The notes: generated from the letters alone by a model not told the origin. Positions 14,580 through 23,379 are shown, counted from the first letter of the stretch. The stretch is DNA of 29,629 nt from Rhodanobacteraceae bacterium UBA703 (GCA_002297645.1 DBMH01000059.1:1-29629); one strand, 5' to 3'. A program made the numbers and translations.

Positions 14580-15593
14580 ATGAGTACGACCATTGCAGTG
14601 ATCCCCGGGGACGGCATCGGCCCCGAGATCATGGAGGCCACCCTGCGCGTTCTCGAGGCGCTCGAGCTGGGCCTTTCCTACGAGTTCGTCGATGCCGGCC
14701 TCGCCGCGCAGGAAAAGCACGGCGAGCTGCTCCCGCAGGCCACGCTCGACACGATCGCGAAGCACCGCATCGCGCTCAAGAGCCCGCTGACCACGCCGGT
14801 CGGCGAGGGCTTCAGCTCGATCAACGTGCAGTTGCGCCGCACGTTCGACCTCTACGCGAACGTGCGCCCGGCGATCTCGTTCCCGAACACGCGCTCGCGC
14901 TTCCCGGAGAACGTCGACCTGATCACCGTGCGCGAGAACACGGAGGGCGCGTACGCGGGTGAAGGCCAGCAGGTGTCCGAGGACGGCGCCACGGCGACGT
15001 TGATCCAGAAGATCACGCGCAAGGGATCCGAGCGCATCGTGCGCTACGCCTTCGACCTCGCGCGCCGCGAGGGGCGCAAGAAGGTCACGGTCGTGCACAA
15101 GGCCAATATCCTGAAGTCGACCTCGGGCCTGTTCCTGAAGGTCGCGCGCGAGGTGGCCGCGCTGTATCCGGAAATCGAATGCAACGAGATGATCGTCGAC
15201 AACACCTGCATGCAGCTGGTGATGCGACCCGAGCAGTTCGACGTGATCTGCACCACGAACCTGTTCGGCGACATCATTTCCGATCTCTGTGCCGGCCTGG
15301 TCGGCGGCCTGGGGCTCGCGCCGGGGGCGAACATCGGTGCGGACGTGGCGATCTTCGAAGCCGTCCACGGTTCGGCGCCGGACATCGCCGGCAAGGGCAT
15401 TGCCAATCCGTGCGCGCTGTTGCTCGGCGCGGCGCAGATGCTCGACCATCTCGGTCGCCTGGACGACGCGGCTCGCCTGCGTCGCGCGATCCGCGAGACG
15501 CTGGCGGCGCGCGACCGCGTCACGCCGGATCTCGGCGGCAATGGCTCCACGCAGACGTTCGCCGACGCGCTGATCTCGCGACTCGGCGGTTGA
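14580..15593 (+). CDS. icd: Isocitrate dehydrogenase, short NAD-dependent type
   Basis: This is a 337-residue beta-decarboxylating dehydrogenase that would convert isocitrate to 2-oxoglutarate in the TCA cycle. Motifs: VIPGDGIGPEI at the start, SPLTTPVGEGFSSINVQLRRTFDLYANVRP (substrate loop; the Ser-Asn pattern is of isocitrate, not isopropylmalate, enzymes), ITVRENTEGAYAGEGQ, KANILKSTSG, metal-binding DNTCMQLV and NLFGDIISDLCAGLVGGLGLAPGANIG, and HGSAPDIAGKGIANP. The last motif lacks the Lys-Tyr pair of NADP enzymes, so NAD is predicted. AGGAG (14568-14572) sits 7 nt before the ATG. A 50-codon in-frame Arg-rich extension upstream is considered non-coding. Homoisocitrate or tartrate dehydrogenases are related alternatives. 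Confidence 0.9.
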   Translation: MSTTIAVIPGDGIGPEIMEATLRVLEALELGLSYEFVDAGLAAQEKHGELLPQATLDTIAKHRIALKSPLTTPVGEGFSSINVQLRRTFDLYANVRPAISFPNTRSRFPENVDLITVRENTEGAYAGEGQQVSEDGATATLIQKITRKGSERIVRYAFDLARREGRKKVTVVHKANILKSTSGLFLKVAREVAALYPEIECNEMIVDNTCMQLVMRPEQFDVICTTNLFGDIISDLCAGLVGGLGLAPGANIGADVAIFEAVHGSAPDIAGKGIANPCALLLGAAQMLDHLGRLDDAARLRRAIRETLAARDRVTPDLGGNGSTQTFADALISRLGG

Positions 15594-15701
15594 CGCGACC
15601 TCGGGGCGCTCCGGTTCCGGTCGCCGTCGCGTGGCCACGGAGCTCCCTTCGACCGATGCCCCTCCGGGCAGTGACTGACCGGCTGGAAGTTCATTCGGAA
15701 T

Positions 15702-15735
15702 GACGCAAGGCGTGAGCTCGCTCGCGCCTTGCGTC
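15702..15735. terminator. Long hairpin between convergent icd and thiD
   Basis: GACGCAAGGCG (15702-15712) and CGCCTTGCGTC (15725-15735) are perfect 11-bp arms, and the 12-nt interior TGAGCTCGCTCG can extend the stem. It lies 108 bp past icd and 83 bp past thiD. The symmetrical position suggests a bidirectional transcript end. No T-run flanks it on either side, so Rho or RNA processing may contribute. Confidence 0.55.
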
Positions 15736-15818
15736 GCGCGCAGGCGGACACCCCTGGCGGATCTCGATCGTTGCGCGGTTTCGCAAGCCGCTGCGAGCGC
15801 TGCGCTCGTCCGTACGCT

Positions 15819-16679
<861 letters not shown>

Positions 16680-16737
16680 ATAGCGGGAAATGCTTCGGAT
16701 TCCGGCGGCAGCGCACCATTCCGGCGTGTACCGCTGC

Positions 16738-16765
16738 TTGACAAGTGTTGCTTTTTCGTCAAAAT
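16738..16765 (+). promoter_or_regulatory. Sigma70 promoter of the outer-membrane protein gene
   Basis: TTGACA (16738-16743) is a perfect -35. CAAAAT (16760-16765, 4 of 6) follows after 16 bp within an AT-rich patch. Transcription would begin near 16772, about 45 nt upstream of the preferred ATG. Confidence 0.6.
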
Positions 16766-16816
16766 CCGTCGGCGATTACACCACAAACGTTTCCACCACT
16801 GCAGTTCAACGGGGCG

Positions 16817-18007
16817 ATGCAGCGGGCAATGGCACATTCAGGAAGATGGATGGGAGTGCTGGGCACAGGGCTGGCGCTCCCGTTTTTTTCGGTTTTCGCC
16901 CAGGCGGCCGTCAGTGGCAGCGACGTGGCCGTCCGCGCGTCGTCGGTGCTGGAAACGGTCAGCGACTCCGTTCCTGCCCGCTGGCGCGACTACGCGCTGG
17001 CCAGCATCACGCCGCAATTCTCGTGGGCGCTCGCGCCGCAGGCGCTGGAGCCGCCGCGCGTGCTCGACAACTATTCCGGTCGGATCGAAAGGGCGCCGCT
17101 GTTCGGCATGCGGGCACCCGGCGCCGAACTGTCGATCTCGGTCGCCAATCGCGTGATTTCCGACACGCCGGCCGTGATGCCGGGCCAGGCGTCGCATCTG
17201 GTCGAATCGCCCCAGTCCGGCCTGCAGCGCACCGTGGTGGCACCGTCGCTGGCCTTGCGTTGGGGAGACGGCGGTACCGTCCGCCTGACCGGCCTCCTCG
17301 CGTACCAGCGCTTCGCCACCTTCAATCTCGGTCTCGCGCAGACCGACGGCTGGGCTCCGCCGCCGTCGTGGCTCGGAGACAGTTCGTACGGTGCCGGTGC
17401 CCGCATGGACATCGGCCACTTCGTCACCGATCGCCTCAGCTGGAACGTCGGCTACCAGTCACACGTTTCGATGGGCAGCTTCGACCGCTATCGTGGCGTG
17501 TTCTCGGATCGCGCGGACTTCGACATTCCGGCCAGCGTCAGCGCGAGCCTGGAATACGCGATCACCCCGAACTTCAGCGCCGATCTCGGCGTCCAGCGCG
17601 TCGACTACAGTTCGATCCGCCCGTTCGCAAGTTCGAACCTGCCGCGCCGTTTCCTGGCGCTGCTCGGCGACGGTTCCAGCCCGGTGTTCGCGTGGAAGGA
17701 CCTCGACGTCTACAGCATCGGCTGGACCCTGCGCGACGAAACGATCGGCAATGTCCAGTTGCGCTACACCACGCGCCAGCAGCCGGTTCCGACCTCGCGC
17801 CTGCTCGCCAATGCGCTGGCGTCCGCGACCGCCAACGACATGATGTCGCTGGGCTGGTCCCGCGCGTTCGGACGGGACGCGAAACTCAGCGTGGTGGCGA
17901 GCTATGCCAGCTCGCCGTACTACCTGCTGATGCCGACCTACATCACGCGCTCCGACGCCACCGCCAGCCGCGTCGAATTCGAGGCGCTGTGGTCGGTGCG
18001 GTTCTGA
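16817..18007 (+). CDS. Predicted outer-membrane beta-barrel protein
   Basis: This 396-residue protein has no family I can name. An N-terminal signal peptide is evident (GVLGTGLALPFFSVFAQA). The rest consists of alternating polar and aromatic strands, and the last residues VEFEALWSVRF end in Phe with the alternating hydrophobic pattern recognised by BamA. It is therefore probably an outer-membrane barrel with an even number of strands. Among ATGs at 16745, 16817, 16829 and 16850, 16850 has the best Shine-Dalgarno (AGGAAG, 4 nt) and would give a short signal peptide; 16817 is kept as a moderate choice. It is monocistronic, with its own promoter and a repeat region behind it. A porin or transport role is only a guess. 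Confidence 0.75.
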   Translation: MQRAMAHSGRWMGVLGTGLALPFFSVFAQAAVSGSDVAVRASSVLETVSDSVPARWRDYALASITPQFSWALAPQALEPPRVLDNYSGRIERAPLFGMRAPGAELSISVANRVISDTPAVMPGQASHLVESPQSGLQRTVVAPSLALRWGDGGTVRLTGLLAYQRFATFNLGLAQTDGWAPPPSWLGDSSYGAGARMDIGHFVTDRLSWNVGYQSHVSMGSFDRYRGVFSDRADFDIPASVSASLEYAITPNFSADLGVQRVDYSSIRPFASSNLPRRFLALLGDGSSPVFAWKDLDVYSIGWTLRDETIGNVQLRYTTRQQPVPTSRLLANALASATANDMMSLGWSRAFGRDAKLSVVASYASSPYYLLMPTYITRSDATASRVEFEALWSVRF

Positions 18008-18010
18008 AGA

Positions 18011-18112
18011 GCCGGGATTCGCGAGGGGTGATTCGGGATTCGGAAGCGCTTCCGGCTCCGCGCGGAATCCGCGCGTTGTCAAATCCCTACTCCCGAATCC
18101 CCAATCCCAGCC
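18011..18112. repeat. Interspersed inverted-repeat element
   Basis: The 106-bp gap between the barrel gene and the phoH-like gene is filled by symmetric sequence. GGGATTCG-type units (18014-18042) face CCCGAATCCCCAATCCC (18092-18108) in inverted orientation. Between them lie the 14-bp palindrome CGGAAGCGCTTCCG (18041-18054) and CGCGCGGA-A-TCCGCGCG (18059-18075). Repeats of the GGGATTCGGGA / GGGATTGGGGATT kind are frequent between genes in the Xanthomonadaceae and relatives. Here the element also separates two convergent genes and could end transcription on both strands. Confidence 0.65.
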
Positions 18113-18113
18113 G

Positions 18114-19511
18114 TCACAGTACTTCCGACGCGTAGTCCGCCAGGCGCGAGCGCTCGCCGCGACGCAGCGTGATGTGCGCGCTGTGCTCCCAGCTCTTGAA
18201 GCGGTCGACCGCATACGTCAGGCCCGACGTGGTTTCGGTCAGGTACGGCGTGTCGATCTGCTCGACGTTGCCGAGGCACACCATCTTGCTGCCGGGGCCG
18301 GCGCGCGTGATCAGCGTCTTCATCTGCTTCGGCGTCAGGTTCTGCGCCTCGTCGATGATGACGTAGCGGCTGAGGAAGGTGCGTCCGCGCATGAAGTTCA
18401 TCGAGCGGATCTTGATACGCGAGGCCAGCAGGTCGTTGGTGGCCGCGCGGCCCCAGGCGCCGCCTTCCTGCGGGTTGGTCAGCACTTCGAGGTTGTCGGT
18501 GAGCGCTCCCATCCACGGCGTCATCTTTTCCTCCTCGGTGCCGGGCAGGAAGCCGATGTCCTCGCCGACCGAGACCGTCGCGCGCGTCATGATGATTTCG
18601 CGATAGCGCTGCTGGTCCATGACCTGGGCCAGGCCGGCGGCGAGCGCCAGCAGGGTCTTGCCGGTACCGGCCGTGCCGAGCAGGGTGACGAAGTCGACTT
18701 CCGGATCCATCAGCGCGTTCAGGGCGAAGTTCTGTTCGCGATTGCGCGCGTGGATGCCCCAGACCGTGTGCGAGCCGTGGCGGTAGTCGTCGACGATCTG
18801 CAGCACCGCCTTGGCGCCGTCGAGGCGCAGCACGCGCATCTCGACCTCGTCGTCGCCGGGCAGGTACAGGCTCTGGTTCGGATGCCAGTCCTCGTCCTTC
18901 CGGCGCTTCACCTCGTAGTAGGTGCGTCCGCGTTCGGACCAGGAGCGCAATTCGCCGTGGCGGTTCCAGAAATCGGCCGGCAGTTCCGACACGCCGGTGT
19001 AGAGCAGGGCGAAATCGTCGAGCGCGCGATCGTTCTCGTAGTCCTCGGCCTTGATGCCGTGGATCGTCGCCTTGATGCGCAGGTTGATGTCCTTCGTCAC
19101 CAGCACGACCGCTTCCTTCGGCCGCTGCTCGCGCAGGTTCACGATGGCGGCGAGGATCAGGTTGTCCGGCAGCGTCCGGCGCTGGCTCTTGTCCGAGGCG
19201 ACGAAGGCCGAGGTCTGGAAGTAGAGGCGGCCGACCTTGCCGCGCCGGCCGAGCTGGACGCCCTGCGGCAGACGCAGCTCGATGCCGTCGTCGATGTGGT
19301 GGCCGTTGCCGGCGACGATCAGTTCGTTGAGGAAGCGGCTGACCTGGCGTGCGTTGCGTGACGTCTCGGAGGTTCCCTTCTTGGCGGCGTCGAGTTCCTC
19401 CAGCACCGTCATCGGGATGAACACGTCGTGTTCCTCGAAGCGGAACAAGGCGGTCGGGTCGTGCATCAGCACGTTGGTGTCCAGCACGTAGATGCGCTTG
19501 CCTCGGGTCAT
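18114..19511 (-). CDS. PIN domain-PhoH ATPase fusion (PhoH2/YlaK type)
   Basis: The 465-residue protein joins an N-terminal PIN nuclease domain (about 5-150: YVLDTNVLMHDP with D11, VLEELDAAKKG, LVTKDINLRIKA) to a C-terminal PhoH P-loop ATPase (about 250-465). The ATPase has Walker A GTAGTGKT (279-286), Walker B YVIIDEAQN, and NVEQIDTPYL. PhoH2 proteins of this architecture are reported to unwind and cut RNA. The name PhoH here does not imply Pho control, and no Pho box is seen. The ATG at 19511 is preceded by GAGAG. It follows bcp by 122 bp on the same strand, a neighbourhood also found in Xanthomonas relatives (from memory). Confidence 0.92.
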   Translation of the reverse strand: MTRGKRIYVLDTNVLMHDPTALFRFEEHDVFIPMTVLEELDAAKKGTSETSRNARQVSRFLNELIVAGNGHHIDDGIELRLPQGVQLGRRGKVGRLYFQTSAFVASDKSQRRTLPDNLILAAIVNLREQRPKEAVVLVTKDINLRIKATIHGIKAEDYENDRALDDFALLYTGVSELPADFWNRHGELRSWSERGRTYYEVKRRKDEDWHPNQSLYLPGDDEVEMRVLRLDGAKAVLQIVDDYRHGSHTVWGIHARNREQNFALNALMDPEVDFVTLLGTAGTGKTLLALAAGLAQVMDQQRYREIIMTRATVSVGEDIGFLPGTEEEKMTPWMGALTDNLEVLTNPQEGGAWGRAATNDLLASRIKIRSMNFMRGRTFLSRYVIIDEAQNLTPKQMKTLITRAGPGSKMVCLGNVEQIDTPYLTETTSGLTYAVDRFKSWEHSAHITLRRGERSRLADYASEVL

Positions 19512-19633
19512 GCGGGGCTCTCGTGGTGACGGATGGAAGGGGAGGGGGCCGGCGGACCGTTCTCCTGCGCCACGGCGAGCGCGTGCAGGCCCCGCGGCCG
19601 TGCGCCGCGAAGCCTGCCGGGAAGAGATGACGA

Positions 19634-20098
19634 TCACAGGTTCGCGAGTCGCTCGAGTACGGCGGCGGCGTGGCCGGGGACGCGCACGCCGCGCCACTCG
19701 GCGACGAGGGTGCCCTGCGCGTCGATCAGGAAGGTGCTGCGGATGACGCCGATGAACTTGCGGCCGTAGAGGGTCTTCTCGCCGAGCACGCCGAAGGCGT
19801 TGCACCACGTCTCGTCGACGTCGGCGACGAGCGGGAAGGGGAGCGCCTGCTTGTCGCGGAATTTCGCGTGCGAGGTGGCCGAGTCGCGGGAAACGCCGAT
19901 GATCTCGCAGCCGCGCTGGCGGAACTCGGGATAGAGGTCGCGGAAATCCCTGGCTTCGTTCGTGCAGCCGGGGGTCGCGTCCTTCGGATAGAAGTAGACG
20001 ACGACCGGGTGGCCGCGCAACTCGTCGAGCTTCAGCGTGCCGCCGTCGTGCAGCGTGCCGGCGAGCTTCGGGGTTTTCTTGCCGATCGCGATGCTCAT
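19634..20098 (-). CDS. bcp: Thiol peroxidase Bcp (AhpC/TSA family)
   Basis: Bcp reduces hydrogen and organic peroxides with thioredoxin. The 154-residue protein has the peroxiredoxin fold with the peroxidatic cysteine C45 in YFYPKDATPGCTNEARDFRD. The resolving cysteine of E. coli Bcp, five residues later, is Arg50 here, so any disulfide partner must be C64 or C99, or the enzyme works as a 1-Cys type. RSTFLIDAQG and EWRGVRVPGHAAAVL are typical C-terminal parts. The start codon shares one base with the gcvR stop (TGATG), indicating translational coupling. The same gcvR-bcp pair occurs in E. coli. Confidence 0.96.
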   Translation of the reverse strand: MSIAIGKKTPKLAGTLHDGGTLKLDELRGHPVVVYFYPKDATPGCTNEARDFRDLYPEFRQRGCEIIGVSRDSATSHAKFRDKQALPFPLVADVDETWCNAFGVLGEKTLYGRKFIGVIRSTFLIDAQGTLVAEWRGVRVPGHAAAVLERLANL

Positions 20099-20685
20099 CA
20101 GAATTTCATCGGGTCCATGATCGCATCGAGGTTGAGTCCGTCGCAGAACTCGAGGAAGTCGTCACGCAGCGCCGCGATGTGCATCGAACTGGGAATGCCG
20201 ATCGTGATCTGCGCGGAGAACATGTCCGCACCCGTCTGCATCGCGCGATAGCGCGTCGAATGCAGTTGCTCGATCGTGATCCCCTGCTGCGCGAAGAATT
20301 CGGCCAGCTGGAACAGGACCCCGGGCTTGTCGGCGGCGACGACTTCCACGACGTAGGGAAGGAGGTTCGACTGCTGCTGCCTGGCGCCCGTGCGGAAGTG
20401 CGTGAGGCGCAACTCGCCGTCGCGGTCGAGGCGGCCGAGCGCGTTCTCGAGCTTGGCGATCGCGTCCCAGGCGCCCTGGGCGAGCGCGAGCACGCTGAGC
20501 TCGCCGCCGAGCGTGGAGACGCGCGCCTCGGCGAGGTTGCAGCCGCACTCGGAAATGCGCTTGCTGATCGCGACCAGCGGCGATTGCGAAGACGCGCTGA
20601 AGGCGCTGATCAGCAGGTAGTTCTCGTTGGAAGCCGGGCGCGCTGCGCTGGTGTCGTTCGGTGCCTGTCTTCCCGCTTGCTTCAC
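20098..20685 (-). CDS. gcvR: ACT-domain protein, glycine cleavage repressor-like GcvR
   Basis: GcvR in E. coli binds glycine and controls the GcvA activator of the glycine cleavage genes. This 195-residue protein has two ACT domains: NYLLISAFSASSQSPLVAISKRISECGCNLAEARVSTLGGELSVL (about 22-67) and YVVEVVAADKPGVLFQLAEFFAQQGITIEQLHS (about 111-143). The CGCN and GGE patterns match GcvR. The start is GTG at 20685 with GGAATC ahead, and about 20 extra N-terminal residues precede the first ACT strand. It lies divergent from dapA and upstream of bcp, the same order as in E. coli. No gcvA is visible in the window, so the regulatory partner is unknown. Confidence 0.88.
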   Translation of the reverse strand: MKQAGRQAPNDTSAARPASNENYLLISAFSASSQSPLVAISKRISECGCNLAEARVSTLGGELSVLALAQGAWDAIAKLENALGRLDRDGELRLTHFRTGARQQQSNLLPYVVEVVAADKPGVLFQLAEFFAQQGITIEQLHSTRYRAMQTGADMFSAQITIGIPSSMHIAALRDDFLEFCDGLNLDAIMDPMKF

Positions 20686-20860
20686 GATTCCGTCGCCTCG
20701 TCAGCCGCCGGCGCCGACACCGGCGCCACCGGCCGAGAATACTGGTGGCATGGAGGGGCGGCAAGGGAACGTGGCTGGCGGCCGTTGCCGTGAATGGACT
20801 TGCCCGGATCATCCCCGCTACCATCGAAATTTCCGCATCCGCGAGCGTCCGATTCCCACC

Positions 20861-21763
20861 GTGGTTCTTTCCGGAAGCCTCTGCGCACTGGCTACGCCCA
20901 TGCGCTCCCGTGACGACGGGCTCGACCTCGAAGCCTGCGCTCGTCTCGTCGATTACCAACTCGACAACGGTACGCGCGCCCTCGTCGTCGCCGGCTCGAC
21001 CGGCGAGGCCGCCGCGCTCGACGACGCGGAATACTCCGCGCTGATCGAGTTCGTCGTGGCGCGCGTCGCCGGACGCGTGCCGGTGCTGGCCGGTACGGGG
21101 CAGTCCGCCACGGCGAAGACGATCGCCCAGACACGGCGCGCGAAAGCGGCCGGAGCCGATGCGGCGCTCGTCGTCGTCCCCGCGTACGTGCGGCCGACCC
21201 AGGCCGGCATGACGCGCCATTTCCACGCGGTCGCCGACGACGGCGGCCTGCCGGTGGTGCTCTACAACGTACCGGCGCGCACCGGCAGCGACTTGCTGCC
21301 TGCGACCGTCGCCGGACTGGCGGAGCACGGCAATATCGTGGGCATCAAGGAAGCTCTGCCGGATCCGCAGAGGATGCAGGCGCTGCTGGCCCTGAAAAAG
21401 GACGGTTTCCGCGTGCTTTCGGGCGACGATCCCACCGCGGCGCACGCGATGCGCGCCGGTGCCGACGGCGTGATATCGGTCGCGGCCAACGTCGCGCCGA
21501 AGCTGTTCTCGACCCTGTGCGATGCCTGCCTCTCCGGCGACGCGCAGGCGGCTGCCCTGAACGATCGGCTGCAGCCGCTGTACGCCGTCCTCGGCGCGGA
21601 ACCGAATCCGATTCCGCTGAAGTGGTGCCTGTCCCGTCTCGGGCTGGGCGAGGCGCATCTGCGCCTGCCGTTGCTGCCGCTGTCCGAGCCCTATCATGCG
21701 AAGGCCCTCGACGTCCTGAACGGACTCGGCCTGAACGAATCGGGCCGCCACGCGGTCGGCTAG
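20861..21763 (+). CDS. dapA: 4-hydroxy-tetrahydrodipicolinate synthase
   Basis: DapA condenses pyruvate with aspartate semialdehyde in lysine and meso-diaminopimelate synthesis. From the GTG at 20861 it is 300 residues (E. coli: 292). The catalytic set is present: Schiff-base K163 in GIKEALPDP, Y135 in LYNVPARTG, R140, and the pyruvate loop AGSTGEA. The usual TT pair is S46-T47 here. Y109 lies in VVPAYVRPTQ. The open frame continues upstream to an ATG at 20750, but homology begins at VLSGSLCALATPM, so the GTG is chosen although its Shine-Dalgarno is weak. It is followed by bamC 195 bp later, as in E. coli dapA-bamC. Confidence 0.95.
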   Translation: MVLSGSLCALATPMRSRDDGLDLEACARLVDYQLDNGTRALVVAGSTGEAAALDDAEYSALIEFVVARVAGRVPVLAGTGQSATAKTIAQTRRAKAAGADAALVVVPAYVRPTQAGMTRHFHAVADDGGLPVVLYNVPARTGSDLLPATVAGLAEHGNIVGIKEALPDPQRMQALLALKKDGFRVLSGDDPTAAHAMRAGADGVISVAANVAPKLFSTLCDACLSGDAQAAALNDRLQPLYAVLGAEPNPIPLKWCLSRLGLGEAHLRLPLLPLSEPYHAKALDVLNGLGLNESGRHAVG

Positions 21764-21958
21764 ACTAACGGTCTGTCCGGAAAGCGGCGCCGATGGCGCG
21801 GCCCATGGAAGGATCATTCGTGGATCGGCGGCACGAGCCGCTGGTCCGCACCTCACGGACACGGTCATGCCGTGGCCGCGCGTTCCGGAGTGGGGCGAAC
21901 GGCTCTCTCCGGGGGCTTGCCGAATGCCTTGTTTGCTCACCTGCCACGAGATTTCCAC

Positions 21959-22597
21959 GTGAAAAGAATCCTCATCGCTCTGCTGACGGCCGTGATTGCG
22001 GCTTCCCTGCTCAGTGGCTGCAGCTATTTCCGCAAGCGGACGGAGCGCAAGAACAGCGAGTACAAGATGGCTGTCGAGGAGCGCCCGCTCGAAGTCCCGC
22101 CGGGACTGGACATGCCGAACACCTCCGGGGCGCTGACGATTCCGCAGGCCGCCGGTTCGACGGCCTCCGCTTCGGGTGCGACGTCCTCGTCGGCGGAAGC
22201 GCCTCCCGCGTCGTCGTCCGAGGTGGTCGGCGCCGGCGGTCAGGGCGTCGTGCTCGGCGGCACGGGGCTGCACGTCAATGACACCGTGGACAGTGCCTGG
22301 TCGCGTGTCGGCCTCGCCCTGGAGCGCTCCGGTGCGGCGACGATCCTGAGTCGTGACGAGGCAGGCAAGTCCTATACGGTGCAGACGACCGGCAAGACCA
22401 CCGTCAAGCCGGGCTGGTTCAAGCGGGCGATCACGTTCGGCCAGGCCGAAACGAAGAAGACCGCGCAGGTGCAGCTGACCGTACGCGTGAACGCGGATGG
22501 CGAAGGCAGCAAGGTGGCGGTCGAAGGTGCGGGCGACGAGGCCTCGCGCGACGCAGCGCGTGCGCTGCTGGCGACCTTGCGCGAACGCCTGTCCTGA
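21959..22597 (+). CDS. bamC: Outer-membrane assembly lipoprotein BamC, single-domain form
   Basis: BamC is a lipoprotein of the BAM complex that inserts beta-barrels. The GTG start at 21959 gives 212 residues with a lipoprotein signal ending LLSGC21. The extended N-terminal segment that binds BamD is well conserved: SEYKMAVEERPLEVPPGLDMP. A Ser/Ala-rich linker (about 60-95) leads to one helix-grip domain (HVNDTVDSAWSRVGLALERSG to the end). E. coli BamC (344 residues) has two such domains, so the second is absent here. No frameshift is seen, and the stop is followed by a plausible terminator, so this is a short form and not a damaged gene. Position next to dapA supports the identity. Confidence 0.9.
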   Translation: MKRILIALLTAVIAASLLSGCSYFRKRTERKNSEYKMAVEERPLEVPPGLDMPNTSGALTIPQAAGSTASASGATSSSAEAPPASSSEVVGAGGQGVVLGGTGLHVNDTVDSAWSRVGLALERSGAATILSRDEAGKSYTVQTTGKTTVKPGWFKRAITFGQAETKKTAQVQLTVRVNADGEGSKVAVEGAGDEASRDAARALLATLRERLS

Positions 22598-22616
22598 CCT
22601 GCCTGCCATCGCAGGA

Positions 22617-22643
22617 GCGGCGTCCCGCACGACGGGGCGCCGC
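22617..22643 (+). terminator. Probable terminator of dapA-bamC
   Basis: GCGGCGTCCCG (22617-22627) and CGGGGCGCCGC (22633-22643) form an 11-bp stem with one G-U pair and the loop CACGA, 19 bases after the bamC stop. Only a short T-stretch (GGCTGTTTCG) follows. Confidence 0.55.
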
Positions 22644-22736
22644 GGCTGTTTCGAGGCTTGTCGTGCCGGAGTGGCGTGCGGTCAGGCTTCGTGCCGACGC
22701 AGTCCGTCCGTCGAGCGACAACGAACAAAGTTTCTC

Positions 22737-22754
22737 TGCCGCAAGACTGCGGCA
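22737..22754 (-). terminator. Hairpin downstream of fdxA
   Basis: TGCCGCA (22737-22743) and TGCGGCA (22748-22754) are perfect 7-bp arms around 4 nt. On the minus strand the stem is followed by GAGAAACTTTGTT. It is a weak candidate terminator for fdxA, 94 bp past its stop. Confidence 0.35.
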
Positions 22755-22848
22755 CATGCCTGTGGCGGTTCCGCCTCGGTGCCTGGCGCGGATGGGCGAT
22801 CGGATTCTTTCGGGACGGATTTCAACGGGGACGCGATGGCGCGGGCGG

Positions 22849-23172
22849 TCAGCGCTCGATGAGCGCGCGCTTGCCCGGCTTGCCGTCCCACTCCTTCGCA
22901 TCGGCGGGGGCGTCCTTGCGCTCGGTCAACACCGGCCACATCTTCGACAACTCCGCGTTCAACGCGATGAATTCTTCCTGCCCCGCCGGCACATCGTCCT
23001 CGGGGAAGATCGCCACGGCCGGGCATTCCGGCTCGCACAGCGTGCAGTCGATGCATTCCTCGGGATCGATCACGAGGAAGTTCGGACCCTCATGGAAGCA
23101 GTCGACCGGGCAGACCTCGACGCAGTCGGTGTATTTGCACTTGACGCAGTTTTCAGTGACGACGAAGGGCAT
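22849..23172 (-). CDS. fdxA: 7Fe ferredoxin FdxA
   Basis: This 107-residue low-potential electron carrier has one [3Fe-4S] and one [4Fe-4S] cluster, like Azotobacter FdI and Pseudomonas FdxA, which have the same length. From the ATG at 23172, C9, C17 and C50 should bind the 3Fe cluster, and C21, C40, C43 and C46 the 4Fe cluster. C12 and C25 are the extra cysteines known from the family. Motifs are NCVKCKYTDCVEVCPVDCF and ECIDCTLCEPECP. The acidic C-terminal extension (EEFIALNAELSKMWPVLTERK) is typical. No strong Shine-Dalgarno is seen. The gene is monocistronic, and its redox partner is not identifiable from neighbours. Confidence 0.97.
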   Translation of the reverse strand: MPFVVTENCVKCKYTDCVEVCPVDCFHEGPNFLVIDPEECIDCTLCEPECPAVAIFPEDDVPAGQEEFIALNAELSKMWPVLTERKDAPADAKEWDGKPGKRALIER

Positions 23173-23379
23173 GGCGGTATCGACTGAAGGATCATTGAGG
23201 CGCCGGAGAGCGCGCTCTTCCGAAGGAGCGGCGTCGAGGCCGGCTCGAATCAATGCGGATGTTAATTGAAAAGTGCAGCCGGGGATGACGCCCGGTGGGC
23301 TTCGGCGAAGCTCGTGCTGCTGCCGCGCCTCGTGCTTCGAGGCATGGCGATCACCGGCGACCGCGAAGCAAGACGCAAA

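Noticed and set aside
16680..16816. A TPP riboswitch before thiD
   Set aside because: No thi-box-like sequence could be seen on the minus strand upstream of any of the possible TTG starts.
20627..20860. Extended dapA start at an upstream ATG
   Set aside because: The first 78 codons overlap the start of the divergent gcvR, are rich in Pro, Arg and Gly, and precede the point where DapA homology begins.
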